DNA of 64,000 nucleotides. Origin: Granulicella sp. L46. Its GTDB lineage: Bacteria > Acidobacteriota > Terriglobia > Terriglobales > Acidobacteriaceae. The notes beneath the pieces are model-generated. The model was not told the DNA's origin and ran no database searches. It worked only from the letters and a program-made list of their open reading frames with translations. The stretch's first letter is position 1, and each line of letters starts with the position of its first letter. A program made the translations under genes and the position numbers. Of this stretch, positions 32,349 to 41,188 are shown in pieces. The stretch lies in the NCBI RefSeq assembly GCF_009765785.1, contig NZ_LMUT01000016.1:284357-348356 (forward strand), in the 5' to 3' direction.

Positions 32349-33305
32349 TTACCAGCCGCGGGTCTGCATGAGGTCCTTCTCTTCGATGGCAGCGGCGGCG
32401 AGGCCCTTCATGCTGCCGATAATGGCCTCGGAGGCTTCGGAGACGATCTTCGGGTCGTCATAGTGCAGGGTTGCGAGGACGATCGCGCGGGCTCGTGAGA
32501 TGGCCTCGGCGCGCTCGTTGGCGTTGTCTTCGATGTCGAGCGGGATGGCGCCTTCCTTCATGAAGATGCCAGAGCCGACGAAGATGGTTTCGGCGCCGAG
32601 CTGCATCATGAGAGAGGCGTCGGCCGGCGTGGCAATGCCGCCGGCGGAGAAATTGGGGACGGGAAGCTTGCCGGCCTTGGCTACCATGCGGATGAGCTCG
32701 TAGGGCGCGCCGTGAATCTTGGCGGCGTTGTAGAGCTCTTCGTCACCGAGAACGGTGAGGGCCTTGATCTCGCGGGTAATCTGGCGCATGTGCTGAACGG
32801 CGTGGACTACGTCGCCGGTGCCGGGCTCGCCCTTGGTGCGAATCATGGCAGCGCCTTCAGCGATGCGGCGAAGAGCTTCGCCGAGGTTGCGCGCGCCGCA
32901 GACGAAGGGGGTGGTGAAGGCGTGCTTGTCGATGTGGTAGACCTCATCGGCGGGGGTTAGGACTTCGGACTCATCGATGAAGTCGACGCCGAGGGATTGG
33001 AGGACCTGGGCTTCGGCGAAGTGGCCGATGCGGGCCTTGGCCATGACCGGGATGGTCGCGACGGCCATGATTTCCTTGATGAGCTTGGGGGAGGCCATGC
33101 GGGCGACGCCGCCCTGGGCACGGATCATGGCGGGAACGCGCTCGAGGGCCATGACAGCGACGGCACCGGCTTCTTCGGCGATGCGAGCCTGCGCGACGCT
33201 CATGACGTCCATGATGACGCCACCTTTGAGCATCTCGGCAAGACCGGTCTTGAGACGGAGTCCTGCGCCGTTGCCGTTGTGTGTGCCGTTTCCCTGGTTT
33301 GCCAT
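32349..33305 (-). CDS. pdxS: Pyridoxal phosphate synthase lyase subunit PdxS
   Basis: PdxS, 318 residues, builds PLP from ribose 5-phosphate, glyceraldehyde 3-phosphate and ammonia. Typical segments are [24 protein letters not shown], the catalytic-Lys region [15 protein letters not shown], and [15 protein letters not shown]. The C-terminal portion also carries [19 protein letters not shown] and SGIF. The start has AAAGGAG seven bases upstream, and a 7-bp hairpin (33319-33340) abuts that site. The partner gene pdxT is 1.7 kb away. Confidence 0.96.
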   Translation of the reverse strand: MANQGNGTHNGNGAGLRLKTGLAEMLKGGVIMDVMSVAQARIAEEAGAVAVMALERVPAMIRAQGGVARMASPKLIKEIMAVATIPVMAKARIGHFAEAQVLQSLGVDFIDESEVLTPADEVYHIDKHAFTTPFVCGARNLGEALRRIAEGAAMIRTKGEPGTGDVVHAVQHMRQITREIKALTVLGDEELYNAAKIHGAPYELIRMVAKAGKLPVPNFSAGGIATPADASLMMQLGAETIFVGSGIFMKEGAIPLDIEDNANERAEAISRARAIVLATLHYDDPKIVSEASEAIIGSMKGLAAAAIEEKDLMQTRGW

Positions 33306-33394
33306 GATGTACTCCTTTGGCGTGGGAGTTTGGCCACGCCGCTACTGTTCAAGTTTAGCAGTTCGAGGAGCCGGCCACGTGGTTTGATCCCGGG

Positions 33395-35662
33395 TCAGAG
33401 GCCGGATTGTTCCTTGGACAGGACGCTTTCTGCTTCTTCCGCCGGGGTACTTTCGACGACCGCAGTTTTGTCGCGGGTGAGCCGCTTTTCGGGGGAGCGC
33501 GAAAGCTCCATGAGATATTGCTGGGCACTGAGGGCCGGGACGGACTTGGGCGCTCGTTCGTATGAGCCGTCGGGGGTCATGAGGCGGGCCTTGAGGTTGT
33601 CGCGGAGATAACAGTCGAGGATCTCTTCGCGCAGGCGACGTTTCAGGGCTGGATCAACCATTGGGAAGACGACCTCACAGCGCTCGTAGAGATTGCGCGT
33701 CATCCAGTCGGCGCTGCCGCAGAACATTTCGGATTGGCCGCCATCGTCGGGGCCGCCGTTGGCGAAGAAGAAGATGCGGCTGTGCTCGAGGAAACGACCG
33801 ATGATGGAGCGCACGCGGATGTGGTCGCTGAGGCCAGGAATGCCAGGGCGGAGGGCGCACATGCCGCGGACGATGAGGTCGATTTCTACGCCGGCTTGGG
33901 AGGCGGAGTAAAGGGCGTCAATTGTAGGAACGTCGAGTAGCCCATTCATCTTGGCGATGATGCGCGCAGGTTTTCCGGTCAAGGCGTGTTCGGCCTCGCG
34001 AGCGATGAGGGCGAGCAGGTCGCTGTGGAGCGTGACGGGCGCGACAAGCAGAGGGCGGTAGGCATTGGGGCCTGCTTCCCAATCGGCGGTGAGATAGCGG
34101 AAGACGCGGAGGACGGCGTCGGTGAGTTCGGGGCGCGCGGTAAGAAGGCTGATGTCGGTGTAGAAGCGCGACGTGACCGGGTTGTAATTCCCGGTGCCGA
34201 GATGCGCGTAGCTGCGGACGATGCCGTCGGAGTCGCGGCGCACGATGAGCGCGAGCTTGCAGTGGGTCTTGAAGCCGAAGATGCCGTGGAAGACCTGCAC
34301 TCCGGCGTCTTCGAGTTCGCGTGCCCAGCGGATGTTGGAGGCTTCGTCGAAGCGCGCCATGAGCTCGACTACGACGGTGACGTCCTTCGTTTCGGCGGCG
34401 GCTTTGAGGGCGCTGAAGATGGTGGAGTCGGCGCTGGTGCGGTAGAGGGTTTGCTTGATGGAGATGACATTGTCGTCCGCAGCGGCGGAGGCGATGAAGT
34501 CTTCAACCGTGCTGTAGCTGTCGAAGGGATGATGGAGGAGGATGTCTTCATTGCGGAGTGCAGCGAAGATGTTCGTTGGCGGCTTGGTGGATTGATCGAG
34601 GTGGAGGCGGCGGCCATGAAACTCGGTAAACTTGAGCGCGGGCAGCTTGGCTGCGCTATAGAGGCTCATGAGGCGGGAAAGGTTGATGGGCGCGGAGGTA
34701 CGGAAGACCTGCCAGGGCTCGAGCTCGAAGTTGATGCGGAGGCGTTCGGCGATCTCTTCAGAGGCAAAGGCGTCGATTTCCATGCGGACGGCGTCGCCTT
34801 TGCGGCGATTGTGCAACTCCTCGGCAACGGTTTCGAGCAGGGAGCGCGCCTCTTCTTCCTGCATGTAGAGATTGCTGTTGCGAGTGACGCGGAAGGCTGT
34901 GCGGTTGAGGATGCTGTAGCCGCGGAACATGGTATCGATGTGGGCTTCGATGAGTTCTTCGAGGAGAAGGAAGTTTCGCTGACCTTTGTGCTCGGGAAGG
35001 GCGATGAGGGAAGGTAACGAGCGCGGGATCGTGATGACGCCGAGGATCTTTGGGCTAGTGCCGGACTTGAGTTTGCGTTTGTGGCGTAGCAGGACCGCGA
35101 GGCAGAGAGCCTTGTTCAGGACGCGGGGAAAGGGGTGAGAGGGGTCGAGGGTAACGGGGGTGAGGAGCGGGTCGACCTGCTCCTGGAAGAATTTGATGAC
35201 AAACTCGCGATCGGGTTTGCGGAGCTGCTTCCAGGCGAGGACGGAGATGCCGGCGCGCTTGAGCTCGGGAACGAGGCGATCGTTCCAGCAGGAAGCCTGA
35301 TCGTTGTTGAACTGGTGGAGGCGATCGCGGACGCGCTGCATGCGCTCATTCTGGGTCAGTCCGCCAGCATCAACGTGATGGGGAAGGTTGAGGCCTTCTT
35401 CCAGCCGCTGCAGGACACCGGCTACGCGGATCTCGACGAACTCATCGAGGTTGCTGGCAGTGATGGCGAGAAACTTGACGCGCTCGAGCAGTGGGTTGGA
35501 GGCGTCGTCTGCTTCCTCCAGGACGCGGCTGTTGAACTGGAGCCAGCTCTCGTCGCGATCGATGAGTCTGCCTCCGGGCGGTGCCGGGGGAGCTTTGACG
35601 GAGCGGCGGGGCGCGGTACGGGAAGGAGCCTTAGTCGGTGCGGTTTGTTTCCGGACGGCCAT
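33395..35662 (-). CDS. ppk1: Polyphosphate kinase 1
   Basis: This is a 755-residue enzyme that reversibly makes polyphosphate from ATP. Recognisable parts are the N-terminal RDESWLQFNSRVLEEA and ITASNLDEFVEIRVAG, then the phospholipase-D-like catalytic half with SIKQTLYRTSADSTI, the phosphorylated His in SYAHLGTGNYN, and FCGSADWMTRNL. A 28-residue basic N-terminal extension (PTKAPSRTAPRRSVKAPP) precedes the domain. The length is slightly above the family norm for this reason. A hairpin separates it from the isomerase gene upstream. Confidence 0.95.
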   Translation of the reverse strand: MAVRKQTAPTKAPSRTAPRRSVKAPPAPPGGRLIDRDESWLQFNSRVLEEADDASNPLLERVKFLAITASNLDEFVEIRVAGVLQRLEEGLNLPHHVDAGGLTQNERMQRVRDRLHQFNNDQASCWNDRLVPELKRAGISVLAWKQLRKPDREFVIKFFQEQVDPLLTPVTLDPSHPFPRVLNKALCLAVLLRHKRKLKSGTSPKILGVITIPRSLPSLIALPEHKGQRNFLLLEELIEAHIDTMFRGYSILNRTAFRVTRNSNLYMQEEEARSLLETVAEELHNRRKGDAVRMEIDAFASEEIAERLRINFELEPWQVFRTSAPINLSRLMSLYSAAKLPALKFTEFHGRRLHLDQSTKPPTNIFAALRNEDILLHHPFDSYSTVEDFIASAAADDNVISIKQTLYRTSADSTIFSALKAAAETKDVTVVVELMARFDEASNIRWARELEDAGVQVFHGIFGFKTHCKLALIVRRDSDGIVRSYAHLGTGNYNPVTSRFYTDISLLTARPELTDAVLRVFRYLTADWEAGPNAYRPLLVAPVTLHSDLLALIAREAEHALTGKPARIIAKMNGLLDVPTIDALYSASQAGVEIDLIVRGMCALRPGIPGLSDHIRVRSIIGRFLEHSRIFFFANGGPDDGGQSEMFCGSADWMTRNLYERCEVVFPMVDPALKRRLREEILDCYLRDNLKARLMTPDGSYERAPKSVPALSAQQYLMELSRSPEKRLTRDKTAVVESTPAEEAESVLSKEQSGL

Positions 35663-35677
35663 GCGTCTTACGAGACT

Positions 35678-35727
35678 AAATCAGGGCTGCTCGGGATAAT
35701 GTAAATTTCCCGCACAGCCCTGATTTT
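35678..35727 (-). terminator. Long hairpin between the isomerase gene and ppk1
   Basis: AAATCAGGGCTG (35678-35689) pairs with CAGCCCTGATTT (35715-35726). An inner CGGGA/TCCCG stem lies within the loop. A/T runs flank both sides. It ends transcription of the isomerase gene (minus strand) before ppk1. Confidence 0.72.
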
Positions 35728-35745
35728 GTAACGTTAGAAGCAGTG

Positions 35746-37158
35746 TTATGCGTGCTGATGCATCTTCCAGCCCAGGTAGTTGGAGGCAGCCTCGTAGACG
35801 GGACTGGCGACGGTTGCAAAGTTGGCGGCCACGTGGTGCTCGAAGCCGTTCTCGCAGATGTAGCGGAGGAGCTTTTGCATGTTGGGGATTTCGACGACGC
35901 CGGCACCGCCGAAGGTGTTGAGGGGGTCGTCGGTGAAGGCGCCTTGGCCGACGTAGCCGGTGATCTTGCCGGTGAAGTCGTCGGTGGAGAAGCGTGCGAA
36001 GCTCATCGCGCCGGCTTTTACAGTGCCGTCGAGGGTGCCGTGCGTGTTTTCCTTCCCGACGGTGCCAGCGATGATGAGTTGGTAGTCCATCTTCACGCCT
36101 TCGCGGAAGAAGTGCTTGGGCAGGTTTGAACAGTGGAAGCAGACGGCCTTGTCAGGGTTGTCGCCGTAGTTGTTGTTCCAGTCGAGGAGCGCGGAAGGTG
36201 TCTCGCTGGCGAGCGTGAGGGCGTACATGGATAGGGTTCCGAGTACGTCGACTTCGCAGGCCGAGGGGATGAGCTGCTCGCTCATCATCGACATGACGGT
36301 GCAGGGAACGATGCCGAGATACTCTTCGATTGAGGTCCAACACTGGACGGCGGAGACGGTGAGCTCAGAGGCTGCCATCCAGCCGTCGATCACGGCGCCT
36401 AGCTTGGCCATCTTCATGAGGGCAGCTTCTGGGGTGTCGCCGATGGGAATGTACTTCTTGATGGCGGCGAGCTTGGCCTGGACAGCGTCGTCGTTGTCTT
36501 TGGATTTTTCGATGCGGCCCATGACTTCGGAGAGGTCGAGGGTCTCGACGGTGATGCCGGAACGCTCGAGGAGCTTCTCAGAGTAGCGGACGGTGTTGAA
36601 GGCTGTGGGGCGCGCGCCGATGGCGCCGAAGCGAACGTTGCGCAGGCCGCGCACGATCCGGCAGACGGCCGCGAACCACTGGAGGTCTGCTTTGAATTCG
36701 TTGGAGTCGGGAGCTTCGGTATGCAGGGTGGTGAGGGAGTAGGGGATGCCGTACTGCTTGAGGTTGTTGCAGATGGACATCTTGCCGCAGAAGGAATCAC
36801 GACGGAAAGCGATGCCCATTTTGCCGGGTGTGTCGGGGGTGGCCTGGATGAGGACGGGGACGTTGAGGTTGGCGAGTCGGAGAGCGTCGGCTAGGCCGCG
36901 TTCTTCGCCGAAGTTGGGGAGGGTGATGATGATGCCATCAATTTCCTTCGCGTGCCGCTTGAAGAGTTCGGCGCACTTCTTGGCATCTTCATAAGTTTCG
37001 ACAGCCCCGTGCGCGGTCTGTTCCGGGGTGAGCACGATGGGTTTGATCCCCACTGCTTCAAGCGCTGCAATCATCTCCAAACGTCCGCTGGTGGCAAGGT
37101 GGCTGGGAAAAAATCCACGATTGCCTACGACGACGCCCATAGTCATTTGACGGCCCAT
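35746..37158 (-). CDS. L-fucose/L-arabinose isomerase-family protein
   Basis: This 470-residue protein of the FucI/AraA-like ketol-isomerase fold begins MGVVVGNRGFFPSHLA. Likely active-site elements include DGIIITLPNFGEE, GVNLQ-like region SACEVDVLGTLSMYAL (with Glu and Asp) and the His-rich segment CFHCSNLPKHFF. AGGAGAACGAG precedes the ATG. It follows a FucP-type transporter gene by 122 bases in the same direction, so the two form a sugar uptake and isomerisation unit. The sugar is not determinable; fucose, arabinose or a related deoxy/aldo-sugar is plausible. Confidence 0.82.
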   Translation of the reverse strand: MGRQMTMGVVVGNRGFFPSHLATSGRLEMIAALEAVGIKPIVLTPEQTAHGAVETYEDAKKCAELFKRHAKEIDGIIITLPNFGEERGLADALRLANLNVPVLIQATPDTPGKMGIAFRRDSFCGKMSICNNLKQYGIPYSLTTLHTEAPDSNEFKADLQWFAAVCRIVRGLRNVRFGAIGARPTAFNTVRYSEKLLERSGITVETLDLSEVMGRIEKSKDNDDAVQAKLAAIKKYIPIGDTPEAALMKMAKLGAVIDGWMAASELTVSAVQCWTSIEEYLGIVPCTVMSMMSEQLIPSACEVDVLGTLSMYALTLASETPSALLDWNNNYGDNPDKAVCFHCSNLPKHFFREGVKMDYQLIIAGTVGKENTHGTLDGTVKAGAMSFARFSTDDFTGKITGYVGQGAFTDDPLNTFGGAGVVEIPNMQKLLRYICENGFEHHVAANFATVASPVYEAASNYLGWKMHQHA

Positions 37159-37280
37159 CTCGTTCTCCTCTGTATGGCTGAGCTTTGCTCACGTTTTATG
37201 GCTTAAGCTTTGTTGATGTCATCCGGCCGCGACCGGTAACGGGTGGTGGTGGAATGTTGGCGATAGTACGAAAGCGAAAC

Positions 37281-38609
37281 CTAAGCTGGAGCTACTTCAA
37301 TATGGGAGCGCATTTCGTTCGGGGTTATTTTGTAGCCCTTCCATCCGTAATAGGCGATGAAGAAGTAGCACAAGAGCGGCATCAGGAGCGAATGGTGAAT
37401 TCCGTAATGATCAGCGAGGTAGCCCATCAACATGGGAAACACAGCGCCGCCAACGATCGCCTGCACAAGCAAACCTGAGCCACGTCCTGTGAGCGGGCCC
37501 AACTCTGCGACAGCCAGCGTAAAGATTGTCGGGAACATGATGGAGTTGAAAAGTCCGACCGACAGAATGGTGATTGCGGCAAAGTGGCCGTGGCCAAATA
37601 ACGACCCACCAACCAGGATGGCTGCACCGAAGCCAGCCCACATCAATATCTTGTTCGCAGCGATCCGGCGCATAGCTGCCGAGCCGATGAAGCGGCCAAC
37701 CATCATCCCACCCCAGTAGAGGGTAACGAGCTTTGCACCGTTCTCCAACGAAATGCCAAGGATATTGGGGTCCGCGAAGTATTTTACGAGGAAGCTACCG
37801 ATCGATACTTCGGCTCCGACGTAGATGAAGATCGCAATCGCGCCGAGGTAGAGATGACGGTGGTTCCAAATGCTGTCCTTCTCGAGGTCCAAGCCGCCCG
37901 GCCGGAAATCCTGTGTTACTTCAAGACGGGGAAACTTGTAGAACGCGATGGCTAGCGCCAGGATTAGCGTGGCGCTTGCAATTGCGATGAAGGGAAGCTT
38001 GATGCTGGATGCCTGGTGCGTGCGGTAGGCCTGCAGGGCTGCTCCCTGCAGTTTGCCCGCCTGAGGCAGGGTTGCGATCTTACCGAGGATGAGGGCACCG
38101 CCGACGTAGGGTGCTACCGTGTCTCCGAGCGTATTGAAGGCCTGGGTGAGGTTCAGGCGACTCGACGCTGTTTCGGGAGGACCGAGAATGGTGACGTAAG
38201 GATTTGCCGCGACCTGCAGGAGCGTGACGCCCGCTGCCAAAACCACTTCAGCTACGAGGAAGAAAGAATAGGTTGCGGCTGTGGCTGCCGGAACGAACAG
38301 AAGCGCACCGAGGCACATCAACCCGAGACCGATCACCATCGTCGCTTTGTATCCGACCTTCTCTACCAACTTGCCAGCAGGAAGCGCAAAGACAAAGTAA
38401 GAGCTGAAGAAGGCTAGCTGAATCAGCGAGGCCTGCAGATAGCTCAATTGGAAAATGGATTGCAGGTGAGGAATGACCGCATCGTTCAGCACAGTGCAGA
38501 AGCCCCAGGTGAAAAACAGAGTGGTGACCATTGCCATGGCGCTGTAGTTGGTGGAACCCGGAAGCGGCGTCGAGGGCCGTACGGTTGTAGTTGCCGGACT
38601 TATCGCCAT
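37281..38609 (-). CDS. FucP-type MFS sugar transporter
   Basis: The protein has 442 residues from the ATG at 38609, with AGGAG upstream; the frame to 38735 crosses the regulatory region. It has about twelve membrane spans. FucP/GluP family marks are TLFFTWGFCTVLNDAVIPHLQ near the start, LVEKVGYKATMVIGLGLM and VAANPYVTILGPPETASSRLN. These transporters import fucose, glucose/galactose or similar sugars with protons. The isomerase gene follows, which supports a sugar-catabolic role. Confidence 0.88.
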   Translation of the reverse strand: MAISPATTTVRPSTPLPGSTNYSAMAMVTTLFFTWGFCTVLNDAVIPHLQSIFQLSYLQASLIQLAFFSSYFVFALPAGKLVEKVGYKATMVIGLGLMCLGALLFVPAATAATYSFFLVAEVVLAAGVTLLQVAANPYVTILGPPETASSRLNLTQAFNTLGDTVAPYVGGALILGKIATLPQAGKLQGAALQAYRTHQASSIKLPFIAIASATLILALAIAFYKFPRLEVTQDFRPGGLDLEKDSIWNHRHLYLGAIAIFIYVGAEVSIGSFLVKYFADPNILGISLENGAKLVTLYWGGMMVGRFIGSAAMRRIAANKILMWAGFGAAILVGGSLFGHGHFAAITILSVGLFNSIMFPTIFTLAVAELGPLTGRGSGLLVQAIVGGAVFPMLMGYLADHYGIHHSLLMPLLCYFFIAYYGWKGYKITPNEMRSHIEVAPA

Positions 38610-38691
38610 TGCTCTTTCTTTTCTCCTGTTACAGCTGCCACGCGCCAGGGATTTGGGTCGCAGACGGTATTTCCCGATTGTTGCGAGCCAG

Positions 38692-38729
38692 AAATCGTTT
38701 ACTGTAAGTCGGGGATCATCATACAGTAA
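38692..38729 (-). promoter_or_regulatory. Operator candidates upstream of the FucP-like gene
   Basis: TTACTGTA (38699-38706) and TACAGTAA (38722-38729) form a perfect inverted repeat with a 15-base gap, about 90 bases before the start codon. It is overlapped by AAATCGTTTA (38692-38701), which shares the AATCGTTT core with the site before the GH39 operon. A shared LacI-type regulator is possible. Confidence 0.5.
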
Positions 38730-38905
38730 CGCCATAAGAATCTACCATCCGGCAATGACGATTGGGAAGAGCTTGAATTAAAGCGTATTAATAAGCTTTT
38801 GCGAGGCTTGGCTCTGTGGTGGCAGGGTTGTCTCCCGCGGGATTTACCCTCAGCCGGGGTAGAACGCATCCTATGCATAGATCGTCGCAACATATGGAGA
38901 AGTCG

Positions 38906-39265
38906 ATGAAAAAGCTGATCGTTTCAGGAATGGCACTTGCGGGACTGCTCTCGCTCGGGGCTGCGCAGGCGCAAACCGTTGGTCAGGATATGAAGGATGC
39001 GGGTCACGACACGGCCCACGCCAGCAAGACAGTGGCTCATAAGACGGTTCATGGGACCAAGGTCGCAGCGCACGACACGGCCCACGGCACCAAGGTCGCG
39101 GCTCACGATACGGAACATGGGACCAAGGTGGCCGCGCACGATACGGCGCACGGTACCAAGGTGGCGGCGCACAAGACGGCCGACGTGAGCAAAGAGGGAT
39201 ATCACAAGACGGCCAATGGGACCAAGAAGGTCGTGCACAAGGTGGATGGAAACCCGGCTACGTAG
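38906..39265 (+). CDS. Secreted His/Lys-rich protein made of 11-residue repeats
   Basis: This 119-residue protein starts at 38906, with GGAGA five bases upstream. A signal peptide (KKLIVSGMALAGLLSLGAAQAQ) is followed by seven tandem 11-residue repeats from residue 34 to 110, consensus HDTAHGTKVAA. The periodicity and composition recall LEA-type amphipathic helices, while the His at positions 1 and 5 could bind metal. No named family is recognised. The C-terminus ends GNPAT and overlaps the convergent ctaA stop by eight bases. Stress protection or metal buffering is conjecture. Confidence 0.78.
   Translation: MKKLIVSGMALAGLLSLGAAQAQTVGQDMKDAGHDTAHASKTVAHKTVHGTKVAAHDTAHGTKVAAHDTEHGTKVAAHDTAHGTKVAAHKTADVSKEGYHKTANGTKKVVHKVDGNPAT
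39005..39235 (+). repeat. Seven 33-bp tandem repeats within the His-rich protein gene
   Basis: Units start at 39005, 39038, 39071, 39104, 39137, 39170 and 39203. Units 3 to 5 are nearly identical at the protein level, and units 1, 6 and 7 are more diverged. The array is in frame, so copy-number change would lengthen or shorten the protein without frameshift. Confidence 0.85.
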
Positions 39266-40208
39266 TAGCGGGAGGCACCGTCTGTGCGGGTGCGAGGACG
39301 GTTGCGCATGCGACTACGAGAGCGATCCAGTACAGGTCTGCGCCCAGAAGGTGAAGCACCTGCAGCCAAGTGGGCGCGAGCAGAAGCACGTCGGCCGCGC
39401 CCAACAGGAGTTGCATGCCGACGAGGCCTACGACCAGCTGGCCGAGTTTGCTGCGAAGTTGCAGGGCGATCCAAATGGCGCAGCTTAGAGCAATGACCGC
39501 GCTTGCGGGGTGCAGCCAGCGCATGCGAACCATTAGAGGTGAGTGTGCGGCGAAGTCCTGCAGGAAGGCGGCTTGCAGGGAGGTGGGTGGAAAGAGTGTG
39601 TCGGCGAGCGCAGCTACGGAGCCGGTGGCGCCGACGAAGAGAGTCGCCATGACTGAGATCCAGGCGACCATGCGGGCGTGGGAGCCTAGGTTCGCGGATG
39701 GCTGGGGACGGTCCCGAAGCCACCACCAGGTGAGCGTGATGACGGCCAACAGGAGCATCGTGTTGGTGAAGTGGATGCATTGCATGACAACGCGCATGTT
39801 GGAGGCGTTGCTCTCGACATAGCCGCCTTTGACGAGGAGGGCTCCGAGGAGCGCTTCGGTGATCAGCAGGATGCCGGACCAGATGACGGCGCGGCGTGCG
39901 CGGTCGCCGCTGGGGCGTGCGAGAAAAGTCCAGCCGATGAGGATAGCTACGAGCGTTGTGCAGAGGCCGGTCATGGAGCGGTGGGTGTACTCGATAACCG
40001 TGGCGAGGCGGGGATGGTGGGGGAAGAAGTCGCCGTTGCAAAGGGGCCAGTGGTTTCCACAGCCGGCTCCTGATCCGGTGGCTCGTACCAGTGCACCCTC
40101 AAGGATGACAAGCACCATGAACCCGACGACCACTGCTGCATACTGCGGGAGCGCGCGGGAACGGCTGTTTTGGGTGCGGGTCGAGATCGGAACCACCGTG
40201 CTGCTCAT
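39258..40208 (-). CDS. ctaA: Heme A synthase CtaA/COX15
   Basis: This 316-residue membrane protein has about eight spans. It oxidises the heme O methyl group to make heme A for aa3-type oxidase, matching the oxidase operon at 26413-29917. Features are VRATGSGAGCGNHWPLCNGDFFP with the Cys pair in the first loop, the heme-ligand His region EYTHRSMTG and MQCIHFTNTM. The spans are paired as expected for the internal duplication. A heme O synthase (ctaB) is not in the window. It converges with the repeat-protein gene. Confidence 0.9.
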   Translation of the reverse strand: MSSTVVPISTRTQNSRSRALPQYAAVVVGFMVLVILEGALVRATGSGAGCGNHWPLCNGDFFPHHPRLATVIEYTHRSMTGLCTTLVAILIGWTFLARPSGDRARRAVIWSGILLITEALLGALLVKGGYVESNASNMRVVMQCIHFTNTMLLLAVITLTWWWLRDRPQPSANLGSHARMVAWISVMATLFVGATGSVAALADTLFPPTSLQAAFLQDFAAHSPLMVRMRWLHPASAVIALSCAIWIALQLRSKLGQLVVGLVGMQLLLGAADVLLLAPTWLQVLHLLGADLYWIALVVACATVLAPAQTVPPATT

Positions 40209-40264
40209 GGGATCGATTGTACGAGTGAACGGGCACAGGCGTGTGCGGTATACGGGTGTGGCGA

Positions 40265-41104
40265 CTAGCTTCTGGCGAGCTCTCTCGCGCGCGCTGTTGC
40301 TCGCTTAACGGCCTTGATGAGCGTGACGCGCAGGCCACCTTCTTCGAGTTCCAGAATGCCTTCGACGGTGCAGCCGGCAGGGGTGGTGACTTCGTCCTTG
40401 AGCAGCGCGGGGTGCGAGCCGGTTTCGAGCACCATCTTGGCGGCGCCGTAGGTGGTTTGGGCAGCGAGCAGGGTGGCGATGTCGCGGGGCAGACCCACGT
40501 TGACGCCGGCTTCGGCGAGGGCCTCGATGATGATGTAGAGGAATGCCGGGCCAGAGCCGGAGAGGCCGGTGACGGCGTCCATGTGTTTCTCATCGACGAT
40601 AACGGTGCGGCCGACGGTGGCGAAGATCTGTTCGGCGAGTGCGAGCTGCTGATCGGTGACGAAGTTGCCGCGAGCGATTGCTGTGATGCCGGCGCCAACC
40701 ATCGCGGGCGTATTCGGCATGGCGCGAATGACTGAGATCTTGCATTTGGCGGCTTCTTCGATAGCGCTGGTCTTGACCGAGGCGGCGAAGGAGATTAGCA
40801 GCTTGCCGGGGCGAAGTGCGGGAGCGATTCCGCTGACGACGTCCTCCATCTGCTGTGGCTTGACGCCGAGCAGGATGATATCCGCTTCTTTGGCGGCCTT
40901 GAGATTGTCGGTGGTGACCGTGATACCAAACTGTTTGCTGAGTGTAGTGGCGCGGGACTCGTGAGCGACGGTGGCGGCTACGTGCTCGCGGGGAAAGAGG
41001 CCAGAGCGCAGAAATGCCTGAACCAGGATGCCGCCCATCTTGCCGGCTCCGAGGACTGCGATGTGGAGGCGGGAAGCGGACTCCGATGATTGCTTGGAGG
41101 TCAT
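40265..41104 (-). CDS. proC: Pyrroline-5-carboxylate reductase
   Basis: ProC, 279 residues, is the last enzyme of proline synthesis. The N-terminal Rossmann motif is VLGAGKMGGILVQAFL. IILLGVKPQQ and RAMPNTPAMVGAG follow, then the C-terminal signature SGSGPAFLYIIIEAL and PGGCT-like PAGCTVEGI. Length fits the family. The ATG at 41104 has only weak ribosome binding. It lies 56 bases downstream of nothing co-directional except the NtrC-like gene (41189), which may be co-transcribed ahead of it. Confidence 0.93.
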   Translation of the reverse strand: MTSKQSSESASRLHIAVLGAGKMGGILVQAFLRSGLFPREHVAATVAHESRATTLSKQFGITVTTDNLKAAKEADIILLGVKPQQMEDVVSGIAPALRPGKLLISFAASVKTSAIEEAAKCKISVIRAMPNTPAMVGAGITAIARGNFVTDQQLALAEQIFATVGRTVIVDEKHMDAVTGLSGSGPAFLYIIIEALAEAGVNVGLPRDIATLLAAQTTYGAAKMVLETGSHPALLKDEVTTPAGCTVEGILELEEGGLRVTLIKAVKRATARARELARS

Positions 41105-41188
41105 GCAGCAAGGCTATCAAAGCCGGGATGCGGGCGGCTTGCCAAATGTGAGAGGACATCTGGTGGGACAACAGCGATTTGCGAGAGG

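Noticed and set aside
33986-35017. 343-codon frame opposite ppk1
   Set aside because: Composition bias and complete overlap with a conserved ppk1 frame; no independent support.
38997-39240. The 33-bp tandem array as a CRISPR
   Set aside because: There are no spacers; units abut directly and encode an in-frame protein repeat.
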